From the NCBI GenBank assembly GCA_021836225.1, contig JAKBJA010000063.1, positions 1-16,394 on the forward strand: 16,394 nt of DNA, given 5' to 3'. This DNA comes from Pseudomonadota bacterium (GTDB taxonomy: Bacteria > Pseudomonadota > Gammaproteobacteria > Burkholderiales > Thiobacillaceae). Positions 6,255-14,768 of this stretch are shown here, piece by piece. Each line of letters starts with the position of its first letter. Position 1 is the first letter of the stretch. The translations under genes were made by a program, and so were the position numbers. Under the pieces are notes generated by a model. That model worked only from the letters and a program-made list of their open reading frames with translations, did not search any database and was not told the origin of the DNA.

Positions 6255-7751
6255 TTACAGCAGGGGCTTCAGCGGCAGCAACTGCCACAGCCGCACCTGG
6301 CCGCGCTTGGTCAGCGGCACATACTGATCGGGCGCGTCGGCCGCGCTCCAGCTGTTTTCCGGGCGCATGTCGGCTTCCATGATCGCCAGCAGCCGTTGCG
6401 CCAACCCCGCGTGATGCACGACCACGCCGACTTCGGTATTGAGGTTTTCCGAGCGCGGGTCGAAATTGAAGGTGCCGATGTAGGCGATCTTGCCGTCGAC
6501 CACCATGCTCTTGGCGTGCAGCGCAAACACCGGCGGTACGGCGGGCGGATTGGCGCGCGAGAACAAGGCATTGCGGTTGGCGGGGTCGGGCTTGTATTCG
6601 CGAATGTCGAGGCCCATTTTCAGCAGCTGTTTGCGCTGGCTGCGGTAGCCGGAAAAGGCCTGCATGTTGTCGGTGGAGGCAAGCGAGTTGGTGAGGATGC
6701 GCACCTTGACCCCGCGCACGACCGCCGCCTTGAGCAGCGCCTTCGCGTTGTCCGACATCACCAGGTAGGGCGACTGGATCACGATGGATTCGCGCGCGCC
6801 GGCCACCAGCTTCGCCAGCGCTGCGGAACTCTTTCCGCCGCCGCCCAGACTCCAGCGGCGGCCGTTCTTGCCAGGCTCATCGTGGATGAACTCGGCCCGG
6901 CCCCACGCCATCTCGCGCGCCAGCCGCTCGAACGCGGCGGGCGTAGCGGTGATCGCGGCGCGCACTTCCGGCGCGAAGTTTTCCGCTTTGCCGGCATAGG
7001 CGCGCAGCTCTTGATAGATCGTCTGCACGTCGGCGGTGTCGACCTTCACGTTCTTCTGCATCAGGCCCCAGCCGTCGTAGAGGGCCTCCACCGGCACGGC
7101 GAGCTTGCTTGCCCAAAAGGCGTCGAAGTTCGCTCGCATCGCCTGCACTGCATCGCCCACCACCAGCGCGTCGCGGTCGCGGAAGGTGTACTCGCGGTCA
7201 TAATCGAAATACTCGTCGGCCATGTTGCGGCCGCCGGTGATCGCCACCTTGCCGTCGACGATGAAGGTCTTGTCGTGCATGCGCTGGTTGACGCCGCGAA
7301 AGTCGGTCACCACGTTGAGCGCGCGCTTGTAGAAAGGCGTGCCGACCCGGTGCTTGGGGTTGTAGATGCGGATGTCGACGTTGGGATGTTGGGCCAGGGC
7401 CAGCAGCGATTTGTCGGGCGCGTCGATCAGCAGGTCGTCGACGATGACGCGCACCTTGACGCCGCGTTCAGCCGCGCGCAGCAGCGCTTCGGTGGCGAGG
7501 ATGCCGATGTTGTCGCTGCTCCAGATGAAGTACTGCACCTCGATCGAGTGCTGCGCATGGTCGGCCAGCCAGGCGCGTGCCAGCAGGGCGTGCTCCCCGG
7601 TATCCAGCACGTAGACCCCGGTTTCGCCCGGATGCACGGCGATCTGGCTGTCGATGAAAGCCATCGGCGACGGCTCGGCCAGCGACGGCCCAGGCAGCCA
7701 CGCCAGCGTCGCCAGCAGGACAGCCGCGATGAAATGTCTTGCCGCGTTCAT
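6255..7751 (-). CDS. Phospholipase D-family protein, cardiolipin synthase (ClsC)-like, with signal peptide
   Basis: 498 residues. ATG 7751 is chosen for its strong purine ribosome site (AAGGGGGAGA on the minus strand, 7754-7763) and because it opens into a signal peptide ('HFIAAVLLATLAWLPGPSLA', cut near residue 25). The frame's upstream extension is not credible. Two complete HKD catalytic motifs are present: H159-K161-D166 in MHDKTFIVDGK followed by GGRN, and H412-K414-D419 in LHAKSMVVDGK followed by 'IGTFNFDPRS'. This duplicated layout belongs to the ClsC/YmdC group, which joins phosphatidyl groups (phosphatidylglycerol with phosphatidylethanolamine) to make cardiolipin. Hydrolase activity cannot be excluded. 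The signal peptide or N-terminal anchor places it at or beyond the inner membrane. Likely the first gene of a transcript with the downstream cyclase. Confidence 0.85.
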   Translation of the reverse strand: MNAARHFIAAVLLATLAWLPGPSLAEPSPMAFIDSQIAVHPGETGVYVLDTGEHALLARAWLADHAQHSIEVQYFIWSSDNIGILATEALLRAAERGVKVRVIVDDLLIDAPDKSLLALAQHPNVDIRIYNPKHRVGTPFYKRALNVVTDFRGVNQRMHDKTFIVDGKVAITGGRNMADEYFDYDREYTFRDRDALVVGDAVQAMRANFDAFWASKLAVPVEALYDGWGLMQKNVKVDTADVQTIYQELRAYAGKAENFAPEVRAAITATPAAFERLAREMAWGRAEFIHDEPGKNGRRWSLGGGGKSSAALAKLVAGARESIVIQSPYLVMSDNAKALLKAAVVRGVKVRILTNSLASTDNMQAFSGYRSQRKQLLKMGLDIREYKPDPANRNALFSRANPPAVPPVFALHAKSMVVDGKIAYIGTFNFDPRSENLNTEVGVVVHHAGLAQRLLAIMEADMRPENSWSAADAPDQYVPLTKRGQVRLWQLLPLKPLL

Positions 7752-7866
7752 GTTCTCCCCCTTGGTTCGCGCAGTCAGACGGGCCACCCCGGCCTGCACG
7801 CACCTGCGATTGTATCGGCACTCGCCTGGTACGAAACGACGCGATGAATGGTACGACCGCACTCGA

Positions 7867-7919
7867 GCGGCAATATGCCGCACGGCAGCAGCAGCCCGGC
7901 TCACTACAATGTGCCGCAC
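7867..7919 (+). promoter_or_regulatory. Promoter/operator region of the outer-membrane protein gene
   Basis: TACAAT (7905-7910) matches the -10 consensus at 5 of 6 positions; no convincing -35 is visible. Upstream, GCGGCA-ATA-TGCCGC (7867-7881) is a perfect inverted repeat. A 13-bp piece of it (7871-7883) recurs with one mismatch at 7907-7919, overlapping the -10. A protein binding both copies would control access to the promoter. Repeats are seen directly; the regulatory role is inferred. Confidence 0.4.
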
Positions 7920-7941
7920 AAGAACAGGGAGAGAAATCAAC

Positions 7942-8892
7942 ATGAAAACATTACGTACGCTGATCATTGTCGGATGTCTCATGACCGGAAGCGCTCAAGC
8001 TAGCTGCGGGGCGGCATTCTGTGCCGCTTCGAACGACTGGCTGTCGCTGACCCAGGGGGTGACTCAGGGCTGGCGCGTCTGGGGGCAGGTGGAATATCTC
8101 AAGCAGGACCAATTGAGAGCGGGCACACAAAAAATCTCCGAGGCCGACATCACCTCGCATCACGAAGAGGTCAAAACGCTGAACCGCAACGCGCTGCTCG
8201 GGCTGGAATACGGGTTTGCGCCCGACTGGAGCGTAGGCCTGGTGCTGCCCTATTCGAACCGCGACCACCTTCATATCCATCACCATCATGGGACGCCCAT
8301 CCCGGAAGCCTGGCAGTTCGACGAGATCAGCGATGCGCGTCTGACGCTGCGTCACCAGCCGGGCAATCAACACGCAAACGCAACATCATGGAGCCTGCAG
8401 GGCGGGCTGAAGCTGCCCACGGGAAAAATCGATGTCCGCAATGCGGAGGGTGACGAGGCGGAGCGCAGCGTGCAGCCCGGCAGCGGGACCACCGACCTGC
8501 TGCTGGGCGGCGGCCTGGCCTACGCGCCGCTGTCCCTGACCGGCAGCCTGTTTTCCAATCTGATGCTGCAGGCGCCTCTCAGCGAAAAGGATGGCTACCG
8601 GCCAGGCTGGCGCGCCAGCGTGCAGGCGGGCTGGCTGATCCCCGTCAGCGGAAAACTGGATCTGATCCTGCAGGGCACCCTGCTCCATGTGGGGCGCGAC
8701 CGTGGGGTCAATGCGGAACCGGACGACAGCGGACGGACGGAAGCGGCGCTGGTGCCGGCCCTGGCGTACGCCTTGTCCAGGAAGCTATCCGTCTATGGCC
8801 AGCTTGAACTGCCGATCTACCAGAACGTGAATGGGGTCCAGCTCACCCACGACTACGCGGTGTCGGCGGGCCTCAGCCTGACGCTGGATTAA
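7942..8892 (+). CDS. Outer-membrane beta-barrel protein, MetA-pathway/transporter-like, with His-rich loop
   Basis: 316 residues. ATG 7942 has a ribosome site AGGGAGAG (7926-7933). Signal peptide 1-20 ends 'TGSAQA'. The mature protein starts with a Cys pair (C22, C27: 'SCGAAFC'). It then alternates amphipathic strands and turns ('GWRVWGQVEYL', 'ALLGLEYGFAPDWSVGLVLPY', 'WSLQGGLKLPTG') to the end 'AVSAGLSLTLD', like a 12- to 14-strand barrel of the phenol-degradation MetA/transporter group. Near residues 108-117 the sequence is DHLHIHHHHG. I recall a related His motif in homologues, so it may be conserved and metal-binding. The substrate is unknown; a metal or small-molecule channel is only a guess. 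Divergent from the PLD-like gene (190 bp). The stop is 6 bp from the convergent aroC stop. Confidence 0.65.
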   Translation: MKTLRTLIIVGCLMTGSAQASCGAAFCAASNDWLSLTQGVTQGWRVWGQVEYLKQDQLRAGTQKISEADITSHHEEVKTLNRNALLGLEYGFAPDWSVGLVLPYSNRDHLHIHHHHGTPIPEAWQFDEISDARLTLRHQPGNQHANATSWSLQGGLKLPTGKIDVRNAEGDEAERSVQPGSGTTDLLLGGGLAYAPLSLTGSLFSNLMLQAPLSEKDGYRPGWRASVQAGWLIPVSGKLDLILQGTLLHVGRDRGVNAEPDDSGRTEAALVPALAYALSRKLSVYGQLELPIYQNVNGVQLTHDYAVSAGLSLTLD

Positions 8893-8898
8893 GCGGAC

Positions 8899-9990
8899 TC
8901 AGCCCGGAACCCGCACCGTGCCGGGCGTCACGTCGCCGCACTGCGCGCGGTGGCGCAGCGCATGGTCCATCAGCACGATCGCCATCAGCGCCTCGGCGAT
9001 GGGGGTAGCGCGGATGCCGACGCAGGGATCGTGGCGGCCGTGGGTGACGACCTCGATCGGCTGGCCATTGAGGTCGATCGAGCGGCCGGGCAGACGCATC
9101 GACGAGGTGGGCTTGATCGCGATGTGGGCGACGACGGCCTGGCCGCTCGAGATGCCGCCCAGCACGCCGCCGGCGTGGTTGGACAGGAAGCCCTCTGGCG
9201 TGATCTCGTCGCGGTGCTCGGTACCCTTCTGCCGCGCGGCCTCCATGCCGTCGCCGATCTCCACGCCCTTCACTGCGTTCAGCCCCATCAGCGCGTGGGC
9301 AAGGTCGGCGTCGAGCTTGTCGTACAGCGGCTCGCCCCAGCCGGGCGGCACGTTCTCGGCGACCACGCTGATTTTGGCGCCGACCGAATCGCCCGACTTG
9401 CGCAACGCATCCATGTAGGCTTCGAGCTCGGGCACGCTGGCGGCACTGGGCGAGAAGAAGGCGTTGTTGCCCACTTCGTCCCACGACTCGAAGGGAATGT
9501 CGATCGGGCCGAGCGCGCTCATGTAGCCGCGGATCACGATGCCGTATTTTTCCTTCAGCCACTTCTTGGCGATGGCGCCGGCGCCGACGATGGGCGCGGT
9601 GAGCCGCGCGGAGGAGCGCCCGCCGCCGCGCGGATCGCGGAAACCGTATTTCTGCGTGTAGGTGTAGTCGGCGTGCCCGGGACGGAAGGTCTCCCCAATG
9701 TTGCCGTAGTCCTTGCTGCGCTGGTCCTCGTTGCGGATCAGCAGTGCGATCGGGGTACCGGTGGTCTTGCCCTCGTAGAGGCCGGACAGGATTTCCGCCG
9801 TGTCGGACTCGCGACGCTGGGTGACGTGGCGCGAGGTGCCGGGCTTGCGGCGGTCGAGGTCGTGCTGGATGTCGGCCTCATTGAGCGCCATCCCGGGCGG
9901 GCAGCCATCGACCACGCAACCGATGGCAGGACCGTGCGATTCGCCGAACACGGTGACACAGAAGAGTTTGCCGAGTGTGCTGCCAGACAT
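8899..9990 (-). CDS. aroC: Chorismate synthase
   Basis: 363 residues, the usual bacterial length. It converts 5-enolpyruvylshikimate-3-phosphate to chorismate with reduced FMN, the last shared step of aromatic amino acid, folate and ubiquinone synthesis; cytoplasmic. All family signatures are present: [18 protein letters not shown] near residues 16-33, the '[13 protein letters not shown]' FMN/substrate block at 47-59, '[14 protein letters not shown]' with '[11 protein letters not shown]' at 103-129, and '[17 protein letters not shown]' near the C-terminus. ATG 9990 gives the standard N-terminus ([10 protein letters not shown]). No strong ribosome site is visible. Nothing looks broken. Confidence 0.97.
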   Translation of the reverse strand: MSGSTLGKLFCVTVFGESHGPAIGCVVDGCPPGMALNEADIQHDLDRRKPGTSRHVTQRRESDTAEILSGLYEGKTTGTPIALLIRNEDQRSKDYGNIGETFRPGHADYTYTQKYGFRDPRGGGRSSARLTAPIVGAGAIAKKWLKEKYGIVIRGYMSALGPIDIPFESWDEVGNNAFFSPSAASVPELEAYMDALRKSGDSVGAKISVVAENVPPGWGEPLYDKLDADLAHALMGLNAVKGVEIGDGMEAARQKGTEHRDEITPEGFLSNHAGGVLGGISSGQAVVAHIAIKPTSSMRLPGRSIDLNGQPIEVVTHGRHDPCVGIRATPIAEALMAIVLMDHALRHRAQCGDVTPGTVRVPG

Positions 9991-10130
9991 GGGAATGAGT
10001 CGGAAAAGTGCCGAGGAATGCGCCGAAGTCTAGCACAGGCGCGGCCTCGGGCGCCGGCCGCTGCGGCCCGCTGAACTTGCCGTCCTATGCGTGTTCTATC
10101 CTGAACATGACACACACAGGAGGAACGCCG

Positions 10131-11210
10131 ATGAACACCACTCAACAGATCTCCACCTTGGGCCAAAGCCTTTGGCTGGACAATCTGTCGCGCGATCTGA
10201 TCCGCGACGGCACCCTGGCCAAACTCATCGCCGAGGACAGTGTGTCGGGGGTGACCTCGAATCCTTCCATCTTCCACAATGCCGTCGCCACCAGCCCCCA
10301 TTACGCCGACGACCTGTTGAGGCTGAAAGCCGACGAGCCGAATGCCGAGCGCCGCTACGAGTCGCTGATCATCCCCGACATCCAGGCCGCCTGCGACCTG
10401 CTGCTGCCGGTATTCGAACGCAGCGGCGGCAACGACGGCTACGTCAGCCTCGAAGTCGCTCCGCGCTGGGCCTACGACACGACGCACACGGTAGAAGAAG
10501 CGCACCGCCTGTGGGCATTGGTGAATCGGCCCAACGTATTGATCAAGGTGCCAGGCACACCCGAAGGCGTGAACGCATTCGAGGCTTTGACCCAGATCGG
10601 CATCAACGTCAACGTGACCCTGCTGTTTTCGGTCGCGCAGACCCAGTCGGTTTTTGACGCCTATATCCGCGGGCTCAGCGTGCGCGCCGAGTCCGGCGCC
10701 GACCTGCGCCGCAGCAAGGCGGTGGCGAGCCTGTTCCTGTCGCGCGTCGACACGCTGGTGGATACCCAGCTCGTCTCCATCGGAACACAGGAAGCGCTGT
10801 CGCTGCGCGGCAAGGCAGCGGTGGCGATGTCCAAACTCGCCTATCAGGCCTATCTGCATACCTTTCACGGCGAGGCCTTCGCCGAACTGGCAAGACAGGG
10901 CGCGGCACCGCAATATCTGGTGTGGGCGAGCAGCAGCGTGAAGAACCCGGACTACCACGACCTGCTGTATGTCGAACCACTGATCGGCGCGGAAACCATC
11001 AACACCCTGCCCGACAAGACACTTGCCGCGCTGCGCGACCACGGCCAGCCAGCACTGCGCGTTGAGGAAGGCGTCTCCGAGGCCGAGGCGCAGCTGGCCG
11101 AGCTGGCGCGCCTGGGCATCGACATGGATGCGGTCGGCAATACCCTGCAGAACGATGGCGTCAACCTGTTTGAAGCCTCCTACCAGAAGCTTCTAGCGCA
11201 GCTGTCCTGA
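10131..11210 (+). CDS. tal: Transaldolase (long Tal type)
   Basis: 359 residues. ATG 10131 has an excellent ribosome site AGGAGG (10118-10123), so the in-frame ATG at 10107 is not used. It exchanges a dihydroxyacetone unit between sedoheptulose-7-phosphate and glyceraldehyde-3-phosphate in the non-oxidative pentose phosphate pathway; cytoplasmic. Signature 1 'GVTSNPSIFHNA' is at 40-51. The Schiff-base lysine is K139 in 'NVLIKVPGTPEG'. 'YVSLEVAP', 'GINVNVTLLFS' and 'WASSSVKNPDY' follow. The length and these motifs fit the roughly 360-370-residue subfamily, rather than the E. coli TalB (317) or the short MipB-like type. Divergent from aroC with 140 bp between the starts. Confidence 0.95.
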   Translation: MNTTQQISTLGQSLWLDNLSRDLIRDGTLAKLIAEDSVSGVTSNPSIFHNAVATSPHYADDLLRLKADEPNAERRYESLIIPDIQAACDLLLPVFERSGGNDGYVSLEVAPRWAYDTTHTVEEAHRLWALVNRPNVLIKVPGTPEGVNAFEALTQIGINVNVTLLFSVAQTQSVFDAYIRGLSVRAESGADLRRSKAVASLFLSRVDTLVDTQLVSIGTQEALSLRGKAAVAMSKLAYQAYLHTFHGEAFAELARQGAAPQYLVWASSSVKNPDYHDLLYVEPLIGAETINTLPDKTLAALRDHGQPALRVEEGVSEAEAQLAELARLGIDMDAVGNTLQNDGVNLFEASYQKLLAQLS

Positions 11211-11377
11211 ACCGCAGGCCCGCTCCCGCCCAGCCGCAAAACCCTGACGGATGGACGGACTCACGCGCTGTTCGCGGTTCCCCGGCGGAGCATCTTGTGC
11301 TCAAATCGGGGGCTTCCGCCATGCCCTTCCGGGGAATGGAGCCCGGAGCGAGACTGCAGCCTGCAAAAAAACAAGTT

Positions 11378-13042
11378 ATGAATATTTCCGTCAGCGAACT
11401 GATCGTCCGGTATCTGGAACGCCTGGGCATCGATACCATCTTCGGCATGCCGGGCGCGCATGTGCTGCCGATCTACGACCGGCTGCATGACTCCAGCGTG
11501 AAGAGCGTGCTGGTCAAGCACGAGCAGGGCGCGGCCTTCATGGCGGGCGGCTACGCGCGGGTGTCGCACCGGCCCTCCGCCTGCATCGCCACCGCCGGTC
11601 CGGGCGCGACCAATCTCATCACCGGGATTGCCAACGCCTACGCCGAACGGCTTCCGGTGCTGGCGATCACCGGAGAAACCTCCACCTATATCTTCGGCAA
11701 GGGCGGCCTGCAGGAAAGCTCGGGCGAAGGCGGCGCCATCGACCAGGGCGCGCTGTTCGCCAGCATCACCCGCTATCACAAGCTGATCGAACGCACCGAC
11801 TATCTCGGCCAGGTGCTGAACCAGGCCACGCAGGCGCTGCTCGGCCGCGAGCCGGGGCCGGTGCTGCTGTCGATCCCCTACAACGTGCAGAAGGAGTCCG
11901 TCGACGAGGGCATCCTCGAGCAGATTCATTTCCCGCGCCAAAAGGCAATCAGGCATACGGCATCGGTCGCCGAGTTCACCGGGCTGGTCCGTGATGCGCA
12001 TGCCCCGGCGATTGTCGCCGGCCATGGCTGCATCCAGGCGGGCGCACGCGATGTGGTCGCCGCGTTCGCGGAACGCTTCAATATCCCGGTCACCACCAGC
12101 CTCAAGGCCAAGGGCGTGGTGGCCGAGGGCACGCCCCTTTCGCTCGGCTGCCTCGGCGTCACCTCCAACGGCGATGCGTATCGCTATCTTGCAGACCATG
12201 CCGACCTGCTGATCTTTCTCGGCGCCGGCTTCAACGAACGCACCAGCTATCTGTGGGACGCGAAGCTGCTGAAAAACAAGAAAATCGTCCAGGTCGACCT
12301 CGACTCAGCACAGCTCGGCCGCGTGTACCACCCGGACGTGGCGATTTGCGGCGACATCCGGGGCGTGATGGAAGAGGTATTCGCCACGCTTGATAACGAA
12401 GGCATGGCGCCGAAGAATCTGGATCAGCTCGTCGACCACCGTACAGTCGACATGCCGCCAACGGACCATGAAGCAGCTGCGCAACGGGAGGCGTTCCACC
12501 TGATCCAGCGCTTCTTCAACGCGCTTGCCCAGCGCTTCCCGCACAATGCGCTGGTATTCGACGACAACATCGTCTTCGCGCAGAGCTGGTTCGACGTCTC
12601 CGACCGCAACCACTACTTCCCGAACTCCGGCATCTCGTCGCTCGGGCACGCGATCCCGGCCGCGATTGGTGCGCGATGCTTCGCCAAGAACAGCCCCACC
12701 TTCGCCATCCTCGGCGACGGCGGTTTCCAGATGTGCTGCATGGAAATGATGACGGCAGTGAACTACGGCATTCCGCTCAATGTGGTGGTGATCAACAACG
12801 GCACGCTGAGCCTGATCCGCAAGAACCAGTTCCAGCTTTATGGCGAACGCTACATCGACTGCGATTTCGCCAATCCCGACTTCGGCCTGCTCGCACAGTC
12901 CTTCGGCGTGGCGCATTACCGTGTCGAAACCGAGGCCGACCTCGATGCGATGTTTGCGCATGCCGATCTAACCGGTGCGATCAACCTCATCGAAATCCTG
13001 CTCGACAAACATGCCTTCCCGCGCTACCTGTCGGCTCGCTAG
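11378..13042 (+). CDS. Thiamine-diphosphate-dependent acetolactate synthase-like enzyme
   Basis: 554 residues from ATG 11378, which gives the standard opening 'SELIVRYLERLGIDTIFGMPGAHVLPIYD'. No good ribosome site precedes it; ATG 11336 is an alternative. Three-domain layout of the ALS/pyruvate-oxidase family. The N-terminal pyrimidine-binding domain has catalytic Glu49 ('KHEQGAAFMAGGYAR') and 'ATAGPGATN'. The central domain is at about 190-340. The C-terminal diphosphate domain has GDGGF (446-450) and NN (473-474), the ThDP/Mg motif. The segment 'STYIFGKGGLQESSGEGGAIDQ' (about 102-123) differs from true acetohydroxyacid synthases and no small regulatory subunit is nearby, so branched-chain amino acid synthesis is unlikely. 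It probably decarboxylates a 2-keto acid and may join the fragment to another carbonyl. It overlaps the next gene by 32 bp. Confidence 0.85.
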   Translation: MNISVSELIVRYLERLGIDTIFGMPGAHVLPIYDRLHDSSVKSVLVKHEQGAAFMAGGYARVSHRPSACIATAGPGATNLITGIANAYAERLPVLAITGETSTYIFGKGGLQESSGEGGAIDQGALFASITRYHKLIERTDYLGQVLNQATQALLGREPGPVLLSIPYNVQKESVDEGILEQIHFPRQKAIRHTASVAEFTGLVRDAHAPAIVAGHGCIQAGARDVVAAFAERFNIPVTTSLKAKGVVAEGTPLSLGCLGVTSNGDAYRYLADHADLLIFLGAGFNERTSYLWDAKLLKNKKIVQVDLDSAQLGRVYHPDVAICGDIRGVMEEVFATLDNEGMAPKNLDQLVDHRTVDMPPTDHEAAAQREAFHLIQRFFNALAQRFPHNALVFDDNIVFAQSWFDVSDRNHYFPNSGISSLGHAIPAAIGARCFAKNSPTFAILGDGGFQMCCMEMMTAVNYGIPLNVVVINNGTLSLIRKNQFQLYGERYIDCDFANPDFGLLAQSFGVAHYRVETEADLDAMFAHADLTGAINLIEILLDKHAFPRYLSAR

Positions 13043-14768
13043 TCCCGGCGAGCAGATCGCGGCGCAGCACGCCGCCATCGCCCGATTCGAAGCCGCGCTG
13101 TGGGATGGCGGCTTCAACGAGACGCTGCTGCCGTCCTATCAATCGGCCTGGCGGCGCCTGGAATCGCTGATCGCCGCGCGCGGGGTGGATAACCGTCACC
13201 ATTTCATCCTTGTCATTCCGGTCGCCGACAGCCCGCAGCAGCTGCAGGCCTGCCTCGACAGTCTGCTCGAACTCTGCATACTGTACGGCTACGGCGGCCA
13301 GCGCGACGGCCGCTGGCAAAAGGTGTCGGTGATGATCGCCGACGATTCGCAGGACCCCGCATGCATCGCTGCGCATCGGCGCATCGCGTGCGCATTCGAG
13401 GCGCGCGGCCTTGCCACGCAGGTCTTCGGGCTCGACGAACAGCGCGCGCTGCTCGCCACGCTGCCCGATACCCTCGACCTGTCACGCATCGTCGGCACCC
13501 CTCGCCCCGAAGCCTTCGGCCACAAGGGCCAGGCCATCATGCGCAACATCGCCTGGCTGAAGCTTGCGCAGATGCAGGCTGCCGATACGTCCCGACTTTT
13601 TTACACGCTGGACGCCGACCAGACCTTCCAGGTGAAGGTCGCCACCGCCGACGGCGACCGCGACGTCTACGCAGTGAATTTTCTAGCCCAGCTCGACGCC
13701 CTCTTCAACGCGACAGATGCCGAGGTGCTGACCGGCAAGGTCGTCGGAGACCCGCCGGTTTCGCCCGCGGTGATGGCCGGCAACTTCCTCGAGGACGTGA
13801 CCGGCTTCCTGCACGACATCGCCGGCTGCGATCCACAGGAAGACTACCGGCAGCCCGCGCCGAGCACGCAGGGATCGGGGGAAGCCGCGTATCACGACAT
13901 GGCCGGGCTGTTCGGCTTCCAGCAAGCCGATGCCCCCTATCGCTACCGTTGCACCCTGGAGGGCAGCCCCGCCAATGCCGCGTGTTTCGACGAGTTTTCG
14001 CAGCACCTGAACCGCTTCTTCCACGGCGAACATCCCACCCGCGTCATCGGGTACCGGCATGCGGACGCCATGCACAGCGTGCAGCCCGCGCGCACGGTCT
14101 ACACCGGCAACGCCGTGTTCCGCGCCTCGGCCCTGCACTGGTTCATTCCCTTCGCCCCGTTGCGCCTGCGCATGTCCGGACCCACGCTCGGCCGCCTGCT
14201 GAAGGCCGAACTCGGCACGCGCTTCGTCTCGGCCAATCTGCCCATGCTGCACAAGCGTACGGTCGATGCCACGGGACAATCGGAATTCCGGCCCGGCGTG
14301 GTGGCGGAACGCGAACGCATCGATCTGTGCGACGAATTCGAGCGGCAGTTTCATGGCGACGTGATGCTGTTTTCCATCGAGCGACTGACCGGACAGGGTT
14401 TCCCGCAGCACGCCATGGCGTCGGAACAGATCGCCGCCACGCTGGAAAGCGTGCAATCCGACATGCTGGAAAAATACCGCGCCAGGCGCAAAGCCATCCT
14501 GGAAAAACTTGGCCCGTTGCACACGCTACTGAGCGACCCGAAGGCCTGGTGGAACCATGCCGACGCGCTGGCCAGCGCGCGTGCGAACTTTCACGCGTTT
14601 GCCGACAATCTCGAGCATAACTTCGGCGCGGATTCAGCCTGCCATGCACGCATCGAATCGGCCGATGCCCGCGCTGCCTGGCGCACACGCCAGCTCGACG
14701 CCATCGTCCACTACCACGCCGACCGGCTCGCCTGGGACGATGCGCTGGCCGCGCTGATGCAGCCATGA
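13011..14768 (+). CDS. Large GT-A-like glycosyltransferase-type protein of unknown family
   Basis: 585 residues from ATG 13011, inside the 3' end of the previous gene (32-bp overlap, different frame); GTG 12975 is an alternative. The fold guess rests on GT-A-like landmarks in the right order: 'HHFILVIPVADSPQQLQACL' (about 63-82, opening strand and helix), 'VMIADDSQD' (about 107-115, nucleotide-side Asp pair), 'FGHKGQAIMRNI' (about 169-180), and 'LFYTLDADQTF' (about 197-206, with a DxD-type metal site D201-x-D203). 'TVYTGNAVFRASAL' (about 362-375) resembles an acceptor loop. The last 140 residues are helical ('LEKYRARRKAILEKLG'). No membrane segments. I cannot assign a CAZy family; sugar and acceptor are unknown. 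The stop overlaps the next start as ATGA. Confidence 0.6.
   Translation: MPSRATCRLASPGEQIAAQHAAIARFEAALWDGGFNETLLPSYQSAWRRLESLIAARGVDNRHHFILVIPVADSPQQLQACLDSLLELCILYGYGGQRDGRWQKVSVMIADDSQDPACIAAHRRIACAFEARGLATQVFGLDEQRALLATLPDTLDLSRIVGTPRPEAFGHKGQAIMRNIAWLKLAQMQAADTSRLFYTLDADQTFQVKVATADGDRDVYAVNFLAQLDALFNATDAEVLTGKVVGDPPVSPAVMAGNFLEDVTGFLHDIAGCDPQEDYRQPAPSTQGSGEAAYHDMAGLFGFQQADAPYRYRCTLEGSPANAACFDEFSQHLNRFFHGEHPTRVIGYRHADAMHSVQPARTVYTGNAVFRASALHWFIPFAPLRLRMSGPTLGRLLKAELGTRFVSANLPMLHKRTVDATGQSEFRPGVVAERERIDLCDEFERQFHGDVMLFSIERLTGQGFPQHAMASEQIAATLESVQSDMLEKYRARRKAILEKLGPLHTLLSDPKAWWNHADALASARANFHAFADNLEHNFGADSACHARIESADARAAWRTRQLDAIVHYHADRLAWDDALAALMQP

Noticed and set aside
6396..7847. Long plus-strand open frame opposite the PLD-like gene
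   Set aside because: Antisense shadow; both HKD motifs and the signal peptide lie on the minus strand.
7752..7982. N-terminal extension of the PLD-like protein
   Set aside because: It would bury the signal peptide inside the protein and overlap the divergent outer-membrane protein gene; the strong ribosome site supports ATG 7751.
10077..10102. TTGCCG-N14-TATCCT as the tal promoter
   Set aside because: The spacer is too short and both hexamers are weak.
11211..11377. Terminator or riboswitch between tal and the ThDP enzyme gene
   Set aside because: 167 bp were read for hairpins with T-runs, ThDP-riboswitch-like conserved blocks and a -35/-10 pair; nothing convincing was found.
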